Shown piece after piece: positions 37,601 through 45,472 of a DNA stretch of 64,000 nucleotides. The stretch lies in contig NZ_KV908325.1 of the NCBI RefSeq assembly GCF_001999765.1, forward strand, positions 186,256-250,255, given 5' to 3'. Positions within the stretch are counted from its first letter, which is position 1. The number at the start of each line of letters is the position of its first letter. Below the pieces are notes generated by a model that saw nothing but the letters and a program-made list of their open reading frames with translations, made no database searches and had not been told where the DNA came from. The position numbers and the translations under genes are program-made. Source of the stretch: Sinomonas mesophila. Lineage in GTDB: Bacteria; Actinomycetota; Actinomycetes; Actinomycetales; Micrococcaceae.

Positions 37601-40048
37601 CTAGCGCATCGCCGCGACGGCGGCGAGACCCGCCGTCGGCGTCGGGTCCGGGAACACGCTCGGCTCGGGCTCGGCGACCGGCTCGAGGGGGATGGAGATG
37701 GGCTCCGCGCCGACGGCGTAGACGCGCCCGCGCACCTCGACGTCGAGCCGGCCCGTGCCGTTCAGCGCCACGCCGCCCAGTGCCCCTGAATCCGGGCCGG
37801 GTTCGAGCCCGAGGGTGATCGCCGCCGGCGTGACCCGCACGGCAAGGGTCCGCCCCCGCAGCCGGAGCCGGAACGCGAGGCTCTCCCAGCCCTCGGGCAG
37901 GCGGGGGTCGAAGCGCGGCGCCCGGCCCTGGTCGCGGAAGCCCGCGAAGCCGTTCGCGAGCGCGGCCCAGACCCCGCCCGCCGAGGCCGTGTGCACGCCG
38001 TCGACCGTGTTGCCGTGCAGGTCGTCAAGGTCGATGAATGCCGCGGTCGTGAAGTGCGCCAGCGCCGTCGCGGTGTACCCGACCTCGGCTGCCATGATCC
38101 CCTGGACGCACGGGGACAGCGTCGAGTCGCCGGTCGTGATCGGGTCGTAGAAGTCGAACGCGCGCTGCTTCTCCTCGTCCGTGAAGTCCTCCCACTGGAG
38201 GAACATCGCGAGCACGGTGTCCGCCTGCTTGAGCACCTGGTGGCGGTAGATCACGAGCGGGTGGAAGTGCAGAAGGAGCGGGTACTTGTCCCGGGGCGTG
38301 TCCCAGTCCCACTGCTGGAGCGTCATGAAGTCGTTGTCCTGGGCGTGGACGCGCTGCTCCACGTCGTAGGGCAGGGCCATGCGCGCGGCAGCCTCGGTCC
38401 AGAGGAGGCGGTCGGTCTCGCTGACGGAGTGGTGCTCGAGCGACGCGGCGGCGCGCAGGTTGAACCGCGCCATGACGTTCGTGTAGAGGTTGTCGTTCAC
38501 GACTGCGGTGTACTCGTCCGGCCCGGTCACGCCGTGCAGGTGGAACTTCCCGTCCTTGCCGAAGAATCCGAGCGATGCCCACATGCGCGCGGTCTCGGAG
38601 AGCAGCTCGGCGCCCTCTCCCGTGCGGAACGCCTCGTCGCCCGTGGCCCACGCGTAGCGCGACGCGGCGAACGCGATGGCCGCGTTGATGTGGAACTGGG
38701 CGGTCCCGGCGGCGTAGTAGGCGCTCGCCTCCTGGCCGTTGATCGTGCGCCAGGGGAACAGCGCGCCGTCCACGTTGAGCTCGGCGGCGCGGGCCTTGGC
38801 CGCGGGCAGCATGCGGTGCCGGAACTCGAGGACCTGCCGCGCGGAATCGGGCGCGGTGTACGTCAGGTACGGCATGAGGTACACCTCCTGGTCCCAGAAG
38901 TAGTGCCCCTCGTAGCCCGAGCCGCTCACGCCCTTGGCGGGGATGCCCGCGACGCCGGCCTGTGCTGTGGCCTGGGCAAGCTGGAACAGGTTCCAGCGCA
39001 CGGCCTGCTGGAGCTCGGGCTGGCCGCCGATCTCGACGTCGGCCGTCGCCCAGTACCGCGCGTAGTGGGCCGCGCTTTCGGCGGCGAGGTCCTCGATCCC
39101 GCGCAGCGACGCCTCCGCGGAGGCGAGCAGCGCGTCGACGGAGATTCCTGCATCGGCATGGCTCGCCGCCGTCCCGGCATAGGAGTCGAATTCCTCCCAC
39201 TCGGGCTCGGGGGCAGGCTCGACGGCGTACGCGAGCCGCTTCTCGAGCCGGAACTCCTCGCCCGGGTCGAGCGGCAGGACGTAGCGGACCGTGCTGCGGT
39301 CGCAGTCGGCCTCGGTCGAGAAGGGCGGGACGGTCGCGTTCGTCTCGTGCTCGACGGCGAGGGCGATCCGCTGGCGCGACTCCGCCGTCGCCCACGCGAG
39401 CCGCAGGGAGCCGGTGGGGCCGCCCTCGGCGCGCAGCGGGGACAGGACGCGGCCGGCGTGCCGACCGGCCCGGCGCGGGTCGTGCGCGGAGCCGTCCTCG
39501 GCGGGCTGGTCCTGGCGGTTGACGACGGCGGAGGCGACGTCCGCGACGACGCGGCGGTCCGCCGTCACGACCAGCTCGATCGTGAGGCTCGCGCGCGACG
39601 CGGCGCCGACGGCGCGGCGCTCGCGCGTCGTGACGACCGCTCCCGACGAGGTCTGCCACACGACGGTGCACTCGTAGACGCCGGCGGCGAAGTCGAGCGT
39701 CCGGCGGTAGTCGAGCACGGGCGTCGCGGCGAGGGTCAGCTCCTCGCCGTTGATCCGCACGGTGGCCTCCTGGCCGTCCGGGACGTAGAGGATGCGCTGG
39801 CCCTGCTTCGCGAAGCCGTACGCGTTCTCGGCGTGCCGGATGTCGAAGGTCTCGTGGAAGCCGTTGATGAACGTCCCGGGCAGCTGGGCGTCCTGGGCGG
39901 AGGCGTGCGCGCCGCGCAGGCCGAGGTGGCCGTTGCCGAGCGTGAAGAGGGTCTCGAGCGTGCCGGCGTCGCCGGGCACGTGCGCGGCCTCGACGAGGGA
40001 CCACGGCTCGGCGGGGAAGCGGCGGCGGTCAGCGGAGACGAGCGTCAT
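37601..40048 (-). CDS. Glycoside hydrolase family 65 (disaccharide phosphorylase)
   Basis: 815 aa. N-terminal beta-sandwich (LFTLGNGHLGLRGAHASAQD about 33-52), helical linker, (alpha/alpha)6 barrel with YEGHYFWDQEVYLMPYLTYT, RTINGQEASAYYAAGTAQFH and the general-acid Glu in TGPDEYTAVVNDN, and a C-terminal beta domain. GH65 enzymes phosphorolyse maltose, trehalose, kojibiose or nigerose to beta-glucose-1-phosphate plus glucose. The beta-phosphoglucomutase-like gene immediately upstream on the same strand fits this: it turns beta-G1P into glucose-6-phosphate. Which disaccharide is used cannot be told. Confidence 0.92.
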   Translation of the reverse strand: MTLVSADRRRFPAEPWSLVEAAHVPGDAGTLETLFTLGNGHLGLRGAHASAQDAQLPGTFINGFHETFDIRHAENAYGFAKQGQRILYVPDGQEATVRINGEELTLAATPVLDYRRTLDFAAGVYECTVVWQTSSGAVVTTRERRAVGAASRASLTIELVVTADRRVVADVASAVVNRQDQPAEDGSAHDPRRAGRHAGRVLSPLRAEGGPTGSLRLAWATAESRQRIALAVEHETNATVPPFSTEADCDRSTVRYVLPLDPGEEFRLEKRLAYAVEPAPEPEWEEFDSYAGTAASHADAGISVDALLASAEASLRGIEDLAAESAAHYARYWATADVEIGGQPELQQAVRWNLFQLAQATAQAGVAGIPAKGVSGSGYEGHYFWDQEVYLMPYLTYTAPDSARQVLEFRHRMLPAAKARAAELNVDGALFPWRTINGQEASAYYAAGTAQFHINAAIAFAASRYAWATGDEAFRTGEGAELLSETARMWASLGFFGKDGKFHLHGVTGPDEYTAVVNDNLYTNVMARFNLRAAASLEHHSVSETDRLLWTEAAARMALPYDVEQRVHAQDNDFMTLQQWDWDTPRDKYPLLLHFHPLVIYRHQVLKQADTVLAMFLQWEDFTDEEKQRAFDFYDPITTGDSTLSPCVQGIMAAEVGYTATALAHFTTAAFIDLDDLHGNTVDGVHTASAGGVWAALANGFAGFRDQGRAPRFDPRLPEGWESLAFRLRLRGRTLAVRVTPAAITLGLEPGPDSGALGGVALNGTGRLDVEVRGRVYAVGAEPISIPLEPVAEPEPSVFPDPTPTAGLAAVAAMR

Positions 40049-40148
40049 GGGTGCGTCCTTCAGGGGGAGAAGGGTGTGTGAACGGAGCGAGGGGGTTGCG
40101 GGGGTAGTGCTGGGGGTACGGCCCGGTCCGTGGGGGGTCAGGCCAGAC

Positions 40149-40180
40149 GGAGGGGAGGGGGGAGGGGAGGGGGAGGGGGA
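40149..40180 (+). other. G-quadruplex-prone G-tract
   Basis: An uninterrupted run of G blocks (GGAGGGGAGGGGGGAGGGG, then AGGGGGAGGGGG) in the 136-bp gap between the two sugar genes. It has well over four runs of four G with single-A loops. The genes are on the minus strand, so their RNA would carry the C-rich complement and the G-strand is the template strand. Confidence 0.85.
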
Positions 40181-40184
40181 CAGG

Positions 40185-40922
40185 TCAGAGCAGTTCGTCG
40201 AGGTCGCGGACGACGAGTGTCGCCCCGGCCCCCAGCAGGGCCTCGTGGCCGGCGCCGCGGTCGATCCCGACGACGGCGCGGAAGCCGCCGGCGGCCCCCG
40301 CCTGGACGCCGGAGACTGCGTCCTCGATCACGAGGCATGCCGCGGCCGGCGTGCCGAGGAGCTCGGCCGCCCGCGCGTACGTGGCCGGGTGCGGCTTGCC
40401 GGGCAGGCCCTCCGCGGCCGCCGTCGCGCCGTCGACCACGACTGGGAACTCGCCCGCGAGCCCGGCCGCCCGCAGGACCGCGGGGGCATTGCGCGAGGAG
40501 GAGACGACGGCGAGCCGCAGCCCGCGGGCCTGGGCCTCGGCGATGAAGCGGACAGAGCCGGCGAAGGGCTCGACCCCCTCAGTCTCGACGATCTGCGTGA
40601 AGATGCGGTTCTTGCGGTTGCCGAGGCCGTGGACGGTCATGCTCTCGGGGCTGTCGTCCTCGGGCCCCTCGGGCAGCACGATGCCGCGGGAGGCCAGGAA
40701 GTCCCGGACGCCGTCGAAGCGCGGCTTGCCGTCGATGTGGTCGAAGTAGTCCGAGTCCGCGTAGGCGGGGCCCGTGCCGGCCTCGTCGAGGTAGCCCTCG
40801 AAGAGGCGGCGCCACGCGAGCTCGTGCACGGTCGCGGTGGGGGTCAGGACGCCGTCGAGGTCGAAGAGGACGGCCTGCGTGCCGGTCCACAGGTCGGTGT
40901 GCTGGTCCTGCTGTGTCGTCAT
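40185..40922 (-). CDS. HAD-superfamily beta-phosphoglucomutase family protein
   Basis: 245 aa. HAD motif I VLFDLDGVLTPT with nucleophile Asp near residue 22; motif II VVSSSRNAPAVL; Lys in GLPGKPHPATYARA; motif IV ACLVIEDAVSGVQAGAAGGF. The cap domain contains DGKPRFDGVRDFLASRG. beta-PGM interconverts beta-glucose-1-phosphate and glucose-6-phosphate. With the GH65 gene 136 bp downstream it makes a two-step phosphorolytic sugar route. GAGGAGAGG precedes ATG 40922. A LacI-type operator 405 bp upstream may control it. Confidence 0.88.
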   Translation of the reverse strand: MTTQQDQHTDLWTGTQAVLFDLDGVLTPTATVHELAWRRLFEGYLDEAGTGPAYADSDYFDHIDGKPRFDGVRDFLASRGIVLPEGPEDDSPESMTVHGLGNRKNRIFTQIVETEGVEPFAGSVRFIAEAQARGLRLAVVSSSRNAPAVLRAAGLAGEFPVVVDGATAAAEGLPGKPHPATYARAAELLGTPAAACLVIEDAVSGVQAGAAGGFRAVVGIDRGAGHEALLGAGATLVVRDLDELL

Positions 40923-41326
40923 GGTCCTCTCCTCGGTCGGGGCGTCCGGGGTCGTGGGGCGCGCATGCGGGCGCGCCCGGGGGATCGGTGGCGTGTGTGC
41001 AGCTGCGATGGGAAGCGAAGTCCCGGGCCGCTGGTTCCGGCGGCGGAGCGGGGCGTCCGGGCAGCCGCGGAGCGGGCGCGTCCTGCGCGCGCGTCGCCCG
41101 CGGGCAATCATTCCACGGTACGCCGGGCAGGCGTGGGACCGCGAACCGAGGGCGCGCTATGACGTCGCGTCCACATCGGGGCGGGAGCCGGACAAGCCTC
41201 GATTGCGTGCGCGGGCGGCACGCCATCCGGCGTCAGCCATGGGATCACGGCCTCAACCCTTTCGACGGGGAACCAGGCGGGTGCCGGGCGCGAATCACGG
41301 TGCTCCGCGTGGTGCCGACGAGAAAC

Positions 41327-41340
41327 TGTAAGCGCTTGCA
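41327..41340. promoter_or_regulatory. LacI-family operator-like palindrome
   Basis: TGTAAGCGCTTGCA: AAGCGCTT core with 6-bp arms, one mismatch, as in many LacI/GalR operators of actinobacteria. The 587-bp gap 40923-41509 has no supported gene; this site is its only clear signal. No lacI gene is in the window. Confidence 0.6.
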
Positions 41341-41509
41341 CATCGGCTGCGCAACACCGTGGCGCGCGGGCGCGTAGTCCCGAAAGAGGCCCTTCAGGCC
41401 TGTTGACCCCCGCCGCGGACCGGTATCAGGATGGAATCGACTGGACGGCGAAGGCTGATGCGGTCAATCCGGGCCGGGCCGGCGCGCCGCAGTCGCGAAG
41501 GAGGAGCCC

Positions 41510-41923
41510 ATGCCCAAGGTCAAGGACCTCATGACCGACCACGCCGAGTGCATCGGCGAGAAGGACACCCTGCGCCGCGCCGCCGAGAGGCTGCGCACGC
41601 TCGACGTCGGCTCGATGCCCATCTGCGGCGAAGACGGCAAGATCCACGGCATGCTGACCGACAGGGACATCGTCGTGAAGTGCATCGCCGAGGGCGGCGA
41701 CCCCGACATGGTCATCGCGGGCGACCTCGCCCAAGGCCGGCTGTACTACGTCGACTCCGAGGCCACGATCGAGGATGCCATCTCCGTCATGAAGGAGCAC
41801 CAAGTCCGGCGCCTGCCGGTGATCCACGACCACCGGCTCGTCGGGATCCTCAGCCAGGCCGACGTGGCCCGGCACTATGCCGAGGAACGCGTTGGCGAGC
41901 TGGTCGAGGGCATCTCGGAATAG
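41510..41923 (+). CDS. CBS-domain pair protein
   Basis: 137 aa: two CBS motifs (about 5-65 and 73-135), VKDLMTDHAECIGEKDTLRR, SMPICGEDGKIHGMLTDRDI and VRRLPVIHDHRLVGILSQAD. Such stand-alone pairs bind adenosine nucleotides or SAM and modulate partners, often in stress or redox response. GAAGGAGG precedes ATG 41510. A hairpin terminator follows 18 bp after the stop, so it is monocistronic. Confidence 0.92.
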   Translation: MPKVKDLMTDHAECIGEKDTLRRAAERLRTLDVGSMPICGEDGKIHGMLTDRDIVVKCIAEGGDPDMVIAGDLAQGRLYYVDSEATIEDAISVMKEHQVRRLPVIHDHRLVGILSQADVARHYAEERVGELVEGISE

Positions 41924-41940
41924 GCCTGTCGACAACCTCG

Positions 41941-41970
41941 AGGCAGGCGCCATACGGCGCCTGCCTCCTT
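41941..41970 (+). terminator. Rho-independent terminator after CBS gene
   Basis: AGGCAGGCGCC, ATAC loop, GGCGCCTGCCT followed by CCTTTC. An 11-bp perfect stem with T-rich tail. Confidence 0.88.
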
Positions 41971-42046
41971 TCGGCTGGGGCCGCGTGGCGCGGCGGGAGC
42001 CACGGGAGATTGTTTCGAACGCCGCGTCCGGGGCAATGAAACCGGC

Positions 42047-42208
42047 ATGAACACTCTTCTCATCATCGCCGGCGTCATCGCGATCATCCTGCTCCTCGTG
42101 GGCGGGTTCAACCAGGCGCTCAACTTCCTGCTCTGGGTAGGCATCATCCTGCTCGTCCTGGCCCTCATCGGCTGGGTCATGGGCCGTGCCCGCGGCGGCG
42201 TGAGGTAG
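42047..42208 (+). CDS. Small hydrophobic membrane protein (53 aa)
   Basis: Two transmembrane helices fill the protein: TLLIIAGVIAIILLLVGGF and ALNFLLWVGIILLVLALIGW, then a short basic tail VMGRARGGVR. Similar small hydrophobic proteins of unknown role are frequent in Micrococcaceae stress loci. Upstream SD is weak (GGGG at 42031 only). The strict helix-turn-helix hydrophobic pattern and absence of rare codons argue for a real gene. Confidence 0.65.
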   Translation: MNTLLIIAGVIAIILLLVGGFNQALNFLLWVGIILLVLALIGWVMGRARGGVR

Positions 42209-42301
42209 AGGCACGGGGCGCTGTCTCGGTGCTGCAGCGCCCCGGCATTGCGCGCGCCCGCCCCCTCCCGTGGCGGGCGCGCGCGTGCGTAGCATGGGCC
42301 C

Positions 42302-42766
42302 ATGTCTGGGTACACGATCACGCGCAGCGCCTTCATCCCTGCCCCTCCCGAGGCCGTGTTCCCGCTCGTGAACAGCTTCCGCGAATGGAGGAAATGGTCG
42401 CCCTGGGAGGGGGTCGATCCAGATCTTCAGCGCACCTACTCCGGACCTGAGTCCGGGGTGGGTGCCACGTACGCGTGGTCGGGCAACCGCAAGGCCGGTG
42501 CGGGGAGCATGCAGATCCTCGACGCGCATGAGCCCACCAGCGTCCGCATCCGGCTCATCTTCCTGAAGCCGTTCCGCGCCGTGAATCCCACGGGCTTCAC
42601 CTTCGAGCCGGAGCGCGGCGGGACCCGGGTCACCTGGGCCATGAGGGGCGAGAACAAGGGGCTCGCGAAGCTGTTCGCCATGGTCATGGACATGGACAAG
42701 CTCGTGGGCAAGGACTTCGAGAAGGGTCTCGCGAACCTCGCGAAGGCCGTCGAGCAGAACCGCTAG
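42302..42766 (+). CDS. SRPBCC family (START/polyketide cyclase-like) protein
   Basis: 154 aa, Bet v1-like cavity fold: ITRSAFIPAPPEAVFPLVNS (5-24), WRKWSPWEGVDPD (about 29-41), GATYAWSGNRKAGAGSMQIL and VTWAMRGENKGLAKLF, then a long C-terminal helix. SRPBCC proteins bind hydrophobic ligands. No catalytic residues are predictable. Its TAG overlaps the TAG of the convergent MOSC gene. Confidence 0.85.
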   Translation: MSGYTITRSAFIPAPPEAVFPLVNSFREWRKWSPWEGVDPDLQRTYSGPESGVGATYAWSGNRKAGAGSMQILDAHEPTSVRIRLIFLKPFRAVNPTGFTFEPERGGTRVTWAMRGENKGLAKLFAMVMDMDKLVGKDFEKGLANLAKAVEQNR

Positions 42767-43377
42767 GGGAGCCTCCCGGGCCGGAGCGCGGAGGCCTCGC
42801 CGGCGCGCGCCGGGTCCAGGGGCACGGGGCTCACGAGCACCGCCGGCCCCCGCCGCAGCGTCCCGTCCGTCAGCGGCTGGCACCGCAGCCCGCCCCGCCC
42901 GCGCATCGCCGCGTGCGCGCCCGGTGCGAGCATGCGGTCCATCCACGCGCAGGGGTGCGCGGGCCGCCCGCCGCGCAGCCGGACGCTCGAGCCGTCCGAC
43001 TCGAGGACGAACTCGACGCCGACAAGCGGCCCCAGCTGCGCGCCGCGCAGGATCACGTTGCGCCGGGTCAGCGCCGGATCGAGCGGTCCCGTGCCCAGCT
43101 CGGCCGCGACGGCCTCCAGTCCCTCGGCCGCTAACAGCGTCAACGCGGCATCCATGTGCGCGGCCTTGCCGAAGAACCTGTCGCCCACGATCCCCTTGCC
43201 GGCCACGATCTCGACGCGCTCTGCGTCCTCGGTCGGGACGTCCGCGGCGCCGTCCTTGGCCCGGCCAAAGTAGGCGTGGCCGGCCGAGACGACGAGGTGC
43301 AGGATCTCGATGTCGTAGCGGAACGCATTGCCGTAGCGGAACGAGGGTTCGGGGGACTCCTGGTCAGGCTGGCTCAT
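42763..43377 (-). CDS. MOSC domain-containing protein
   Basis: 204 aa. MOSC (molybdenum cofactor sulfurase C-terminal) features: VEIVAGKGIVGDRFFGKAAH (about 53-72), LTRRNVILRGAQLGPLVGVE, RPAHPCAWMDRML with the conserved Cys and GRGGLRC. Related to YiiM/YuaD, thought to handle sulfur or Mo-cofactor-bound substrates. The stop codon is read within CTAG shared with the convergent SRPBCC gene. Start at ATG 43377; no strong SD. Confidence 0.85.
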   Translation of the reverse strand: MSQPDQESPEPSFRYGNAFRYDIEILHLVVSAGHAYFGRAKDGAADVPTEDAERVEIVAGKGIVGDRFFGKAAHMDAALTLLAAEGLEAVAAELGTGPLDPALTRRNVILRGAQLGPLVGVEFVLESDGSSVRLRGGRPAHPCAWMDRMLAPGAHAAMRGRGGLRCQPLTDGTLRRGPAVLVSPVPLDPARAGEASALRPGRLP

Positions 43378-43506
43378 GCCACCACGCTACGCCCGCGTCG
43401 TGATGGGCAGTACACGTCCCAGAGCAGGGCGCGTGCTCACGGCCCTGACCGTGGCCGCGTCCGATTCGGGCTCCCGCGTCCGCGGCGTCTCGCGGGGTCC
43501 TGCTGA

Positions 43507-43638
43507 TCAGTCCTCGTCGGGCCCCTCGGCGGGATCCTCCGAGTGCGCCCGGATCTCGGTCGCGTCCAATTCCTGGTCGCCCTCGGCCGGGGCCTCGCTG
43601 TGGACCCTGTCCTCGGTGTCGGGCTCGAACCCTGTCAT
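43507..43638 (-). CDS. Small acidic hypothetical protein (43 aa)
   Basis: MTGFEPDTEDRVHSEAPAEG followed by DQELDATEIRAHSEDPAEGP and DED: nearly all Asp/Glu/Pro/Ala, with the imperfect repeat HSE(A/D)PAEG twice. GAGGGGAT stands 6 nt before ATG 43638. Likely disordered. Similar very acidic short proteins are known in high-GC actinobacteria; no role is assigned. Confidence 0.6.
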   Translation of the reverse strand: MTGFEPDTEDRVHSEAPAEGDQELDATEIRAHSEDPAEGPDED

Positions 43639-43724
43639 GGCAATCCCCTCGTGCGTTGAGTGGCTTCCTCCCCCGATTCCAGCGTAGACCCGCCCCGGGC
43701 GTCGGGCCATGGAACGCGCCGGGC

Positions 43725-44357
43725 CTACGCGAGGCTCAGGACGTCGTCGAGCGGCACGCCGTTGACGTAGACCACGGCGCGCTCGGCGCCCGCGGCCGCC
43801 ATCGCGCTGTACTCGATCTGGGCCTTGGCCCGGGGGACGTCGCACGTCCCGGCGAGCATGAATGTCCCGGTGAGCCAGACCGTGATCGTGCTGCCGTCGT
43901 AGGAGCCCGCGACGTACTTCAGCTCCGACTGGTAGAGCGCGTTGTACAGGCCGGACTGGCCGACGAGCGCCCGGTGGTCGGCGAACAGCCGGCGCAGGGT
44001 GGGGCCGACCTGGTCCCGGAAGCGCTCGGGCGCGGTGAAGGTGGCGACCACGCTGTCGCCGCAGCCGATCCGCGGGCCGGATGCGCCGTCGTCGTCCATC
44101 GCGATGTAGAAGATCGTCAGCGGCGCGACCTGCTCGGGGAGCTGGGCAGCGGTGGGGGCAGTGGTCGGGGGCAGCGGCGCGGCGGACGACGGCGTGCCGC
44201 CTGGCGGCATCGTCGGCGCGGGCGCGCCGGTGGTCGGCGCGGCTGACGGGGACGGGCTCAGGCTCTGATCGGGTCCGGGGGAGGGCGCGCACGCGGCGAG
44301 GGCGAGCGCAAGGGCGATGGCAGCGGCCGTCCGCGCCGTCGTCGTCCGCCTGGCCAT
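43725..44357 (-). CDS. GerMN-domain lipoprotein
   Basis: 210 aa. Lipoprotein signal: MARRTTTARTAAAIALALAL then AAC, lipid-modified Cys near residue 23. A Ser/Pro/Ala linker (about 25-70) then a Sporulation/spore-germination GerMN-type domain: LTIFYIAMDDDGASGPRIGC, SVVATFTAPERFRDQVGPTL, YVAGSYDGSTITVWLTGTFM and ending VVYVNGVPLDDVL. Located outside the membrane. In actinobacteria GerMN lipoproteins often go with cell-envelope two-component systems (LpqB-like); no such partner is adjacent. GAGGGAG precedes ATG 44357. Confidence 0.82.
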   Translation of the reverse strand: MARRTTTARTAAAIALALALAACAPSPGPDQSLSPSPSAAPTTGAPAPTMPPGGTPSSAAPLPPTTAPTAAQLPEQVAPLTIFYIAMDDDGASGPRIGCGDSVVATFTAPERFRDQVGPTLRRLFADHRALVGQSGLYNALYQSELKYVAGSYDGSTITVWLTGTFMLAGTCDVPRAKAQIEYSAMAAAGAERAVVYVNGVPLDDVLSLA

Positions 44358-44529
44358 GTCGGCTCCCTCGCTCGCCACCCTCCGTCTCTCAACGGTAGGG
44401 CCGGGGCGAGCCGCCGAGCATGCCGTTCGGTTCACGCTTCCGCGGCACTTGGGACACGGCGCGGCAACGGCGCGGGGCCGGGGCGGCGGCTGTCATCACA
44501 GGCCGGACACGCCCGCCCTCATGCGCAAA

Positions 44530-44570
44530 GCGCCGCCGCGCCCAGGGGCAGCCCCCGGGCGCGGCGGCGC
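44530..44570 (-). terminator. GC-rich hairpin terminator after NADPH-FMN reductase gene
   Basis: GCGCCGCCGCGCCC (44530-44543) pairs with GGGCGCGGCGGCGC (44557-44570), 14 bp. It lies 45 bp beyond the minus-strand stop at 44615. Confidence 0.8.
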
Positions 44571-44614
44571 TCGATGGATCGGTGACGCGGTCGTTCGGCG
44601 TCCTGACGATCGTG

Positions 44615-45202
44615 TCAGTTGGCTGCGGCGGCCTCGGCCACGGCGCCGGTGGCCACGGCGGGGGCGGCGAGAGCGGCGAGGACGCTCTTGATGCCCTCGA
44701 CCACCTCGGCGTCGTCCTGAGGGGCGATCTCGGCGAATCGCGAGTACGACGCGCCCACGGCGAGCTTGGCGTCCTCGAGGACCTCGGCGCCGGCGATCTT
44801 GAGGGACTTGCGGGCGTCATCGTGCGCCCACACGCCGCCGAACTGGCCGGCGGACGTGCCGATCACGGCGGCCTTCGTGCCGGTCGCCGAGCCCTGGCCG
44901 AACGGGCGGGAGATCCAGTCGATCGCGTTGTTGAGCACGGCCGGCGTCGTGCCGTTGTACTCGGGCGTGATGAGGAGGATGCCGTCTGCGGCGGCGACGG
45001 CGGCGCGGAGCTCCGCGGCCTTGGCCGGAACCTTTCCCTCGACGTCGAGGTCCTCGTTGTAGAACGGGATCTCCTCGAGGCCGGCGAACGTCGTCACGGC
45101 GGTGCCCTCGGGGGCGGCTGCTGCCGCGACCTCGGCGAACTTGCTGTTGACGGACTCGGCGCGGAGGCTGCCGACAAGGGTCAGAATCGTGGTCTCGGCC
45201 AT
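44615..45202 (-). CDS. NADPH-dependent FMN reductase
   Basis: 195 aa flavodoxin-like reductase. ILTLVGSLRAESVNSKFAEV (phosphate loop with GSLR, S-N), LLITPEYNGTTPAVLNNAID (about 77-96) and AVIGTSAGQFGGVWAHDDAR (residues 112-131). Members reduce FMN, quinones or azo dyes with NAD(P)H, giving redox-stress tolerance. The C-terminal 20 residues are Ala-rich. CGAGGAGAAC before ATG 45202. A possible extra supply of reduced FMN in a genome segment with two LLM monooxygenases. Confidence 0.9.
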   Translation of the reverse strand: MAETTILTLVGSLRAESVNSKFAEVAAAAAPEGTAVTTFAGLEEIPFYNEDLDVEGKVPAKAAELRAAVAAADGILLITPEYNGTTPAVLNNAIDWISRPFGQGSATGTKAAVIGTSAGQFGGVWAHDDARKSLKIAGAEVLEDAKLAVGASYSRFAEIAPQDDAEVVEGIKSVLAALAAPAVATGAVAEAAAAN

Positions 45203-45329
45203 GGTGTTCTCCTCGATGGTCAGTGGCCCCGGGCGGGCCGCCCGGCGCTTCTGTGATGTGTCAACCATCTGGAGGGGGCGGGCCATTCCGCGCCGGGGAG
45301 TGGCCTTGATCACACCGCCGCCCCCGACG

Positions 45330-45467
45330 CGGGGTCACCTCCCTACGTTCCGGGGTCACCTCCCAAGGATGCGGGGTCACGTCTCAGGGACGCGGGGTCA
45401 ATGTCAGCTCAATGACCCCGGGTGGCAGGGAGGTGACCCCGGATCGCTGGGAGGTGACCCCGGATAG
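45330..45467. repeat. GGGGTCACC / GGTGACCCC repeat array in both orientations (copy 4)
   Basis: Four units in one orientation (GACGCGGGGTCACCTCCC, TTCCGGGGTCACCTCCC, GATGCGGGGTCACGTCTC, GACGCGGGGTCAATG) then three in the other (TCAATGACCCCGGGTGG, GGGAGGTGACCCCGGATCG, GGGAGGTGACCCCGGATA). The two halves can pair, so the whole is a large imperfect cruciform/hairpin, just before the stop of alanine dehydrogenase. Confidence 0.9.
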
Positions 45468-45472
45468 GAGGG

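Noticed and set aside
41108-41341. 77-codon ORF in the gap upstream of the phosphomutase gene
   Set aside because: No ribosome binding site and non-natural composition; it overlaps the LacI-type operator.
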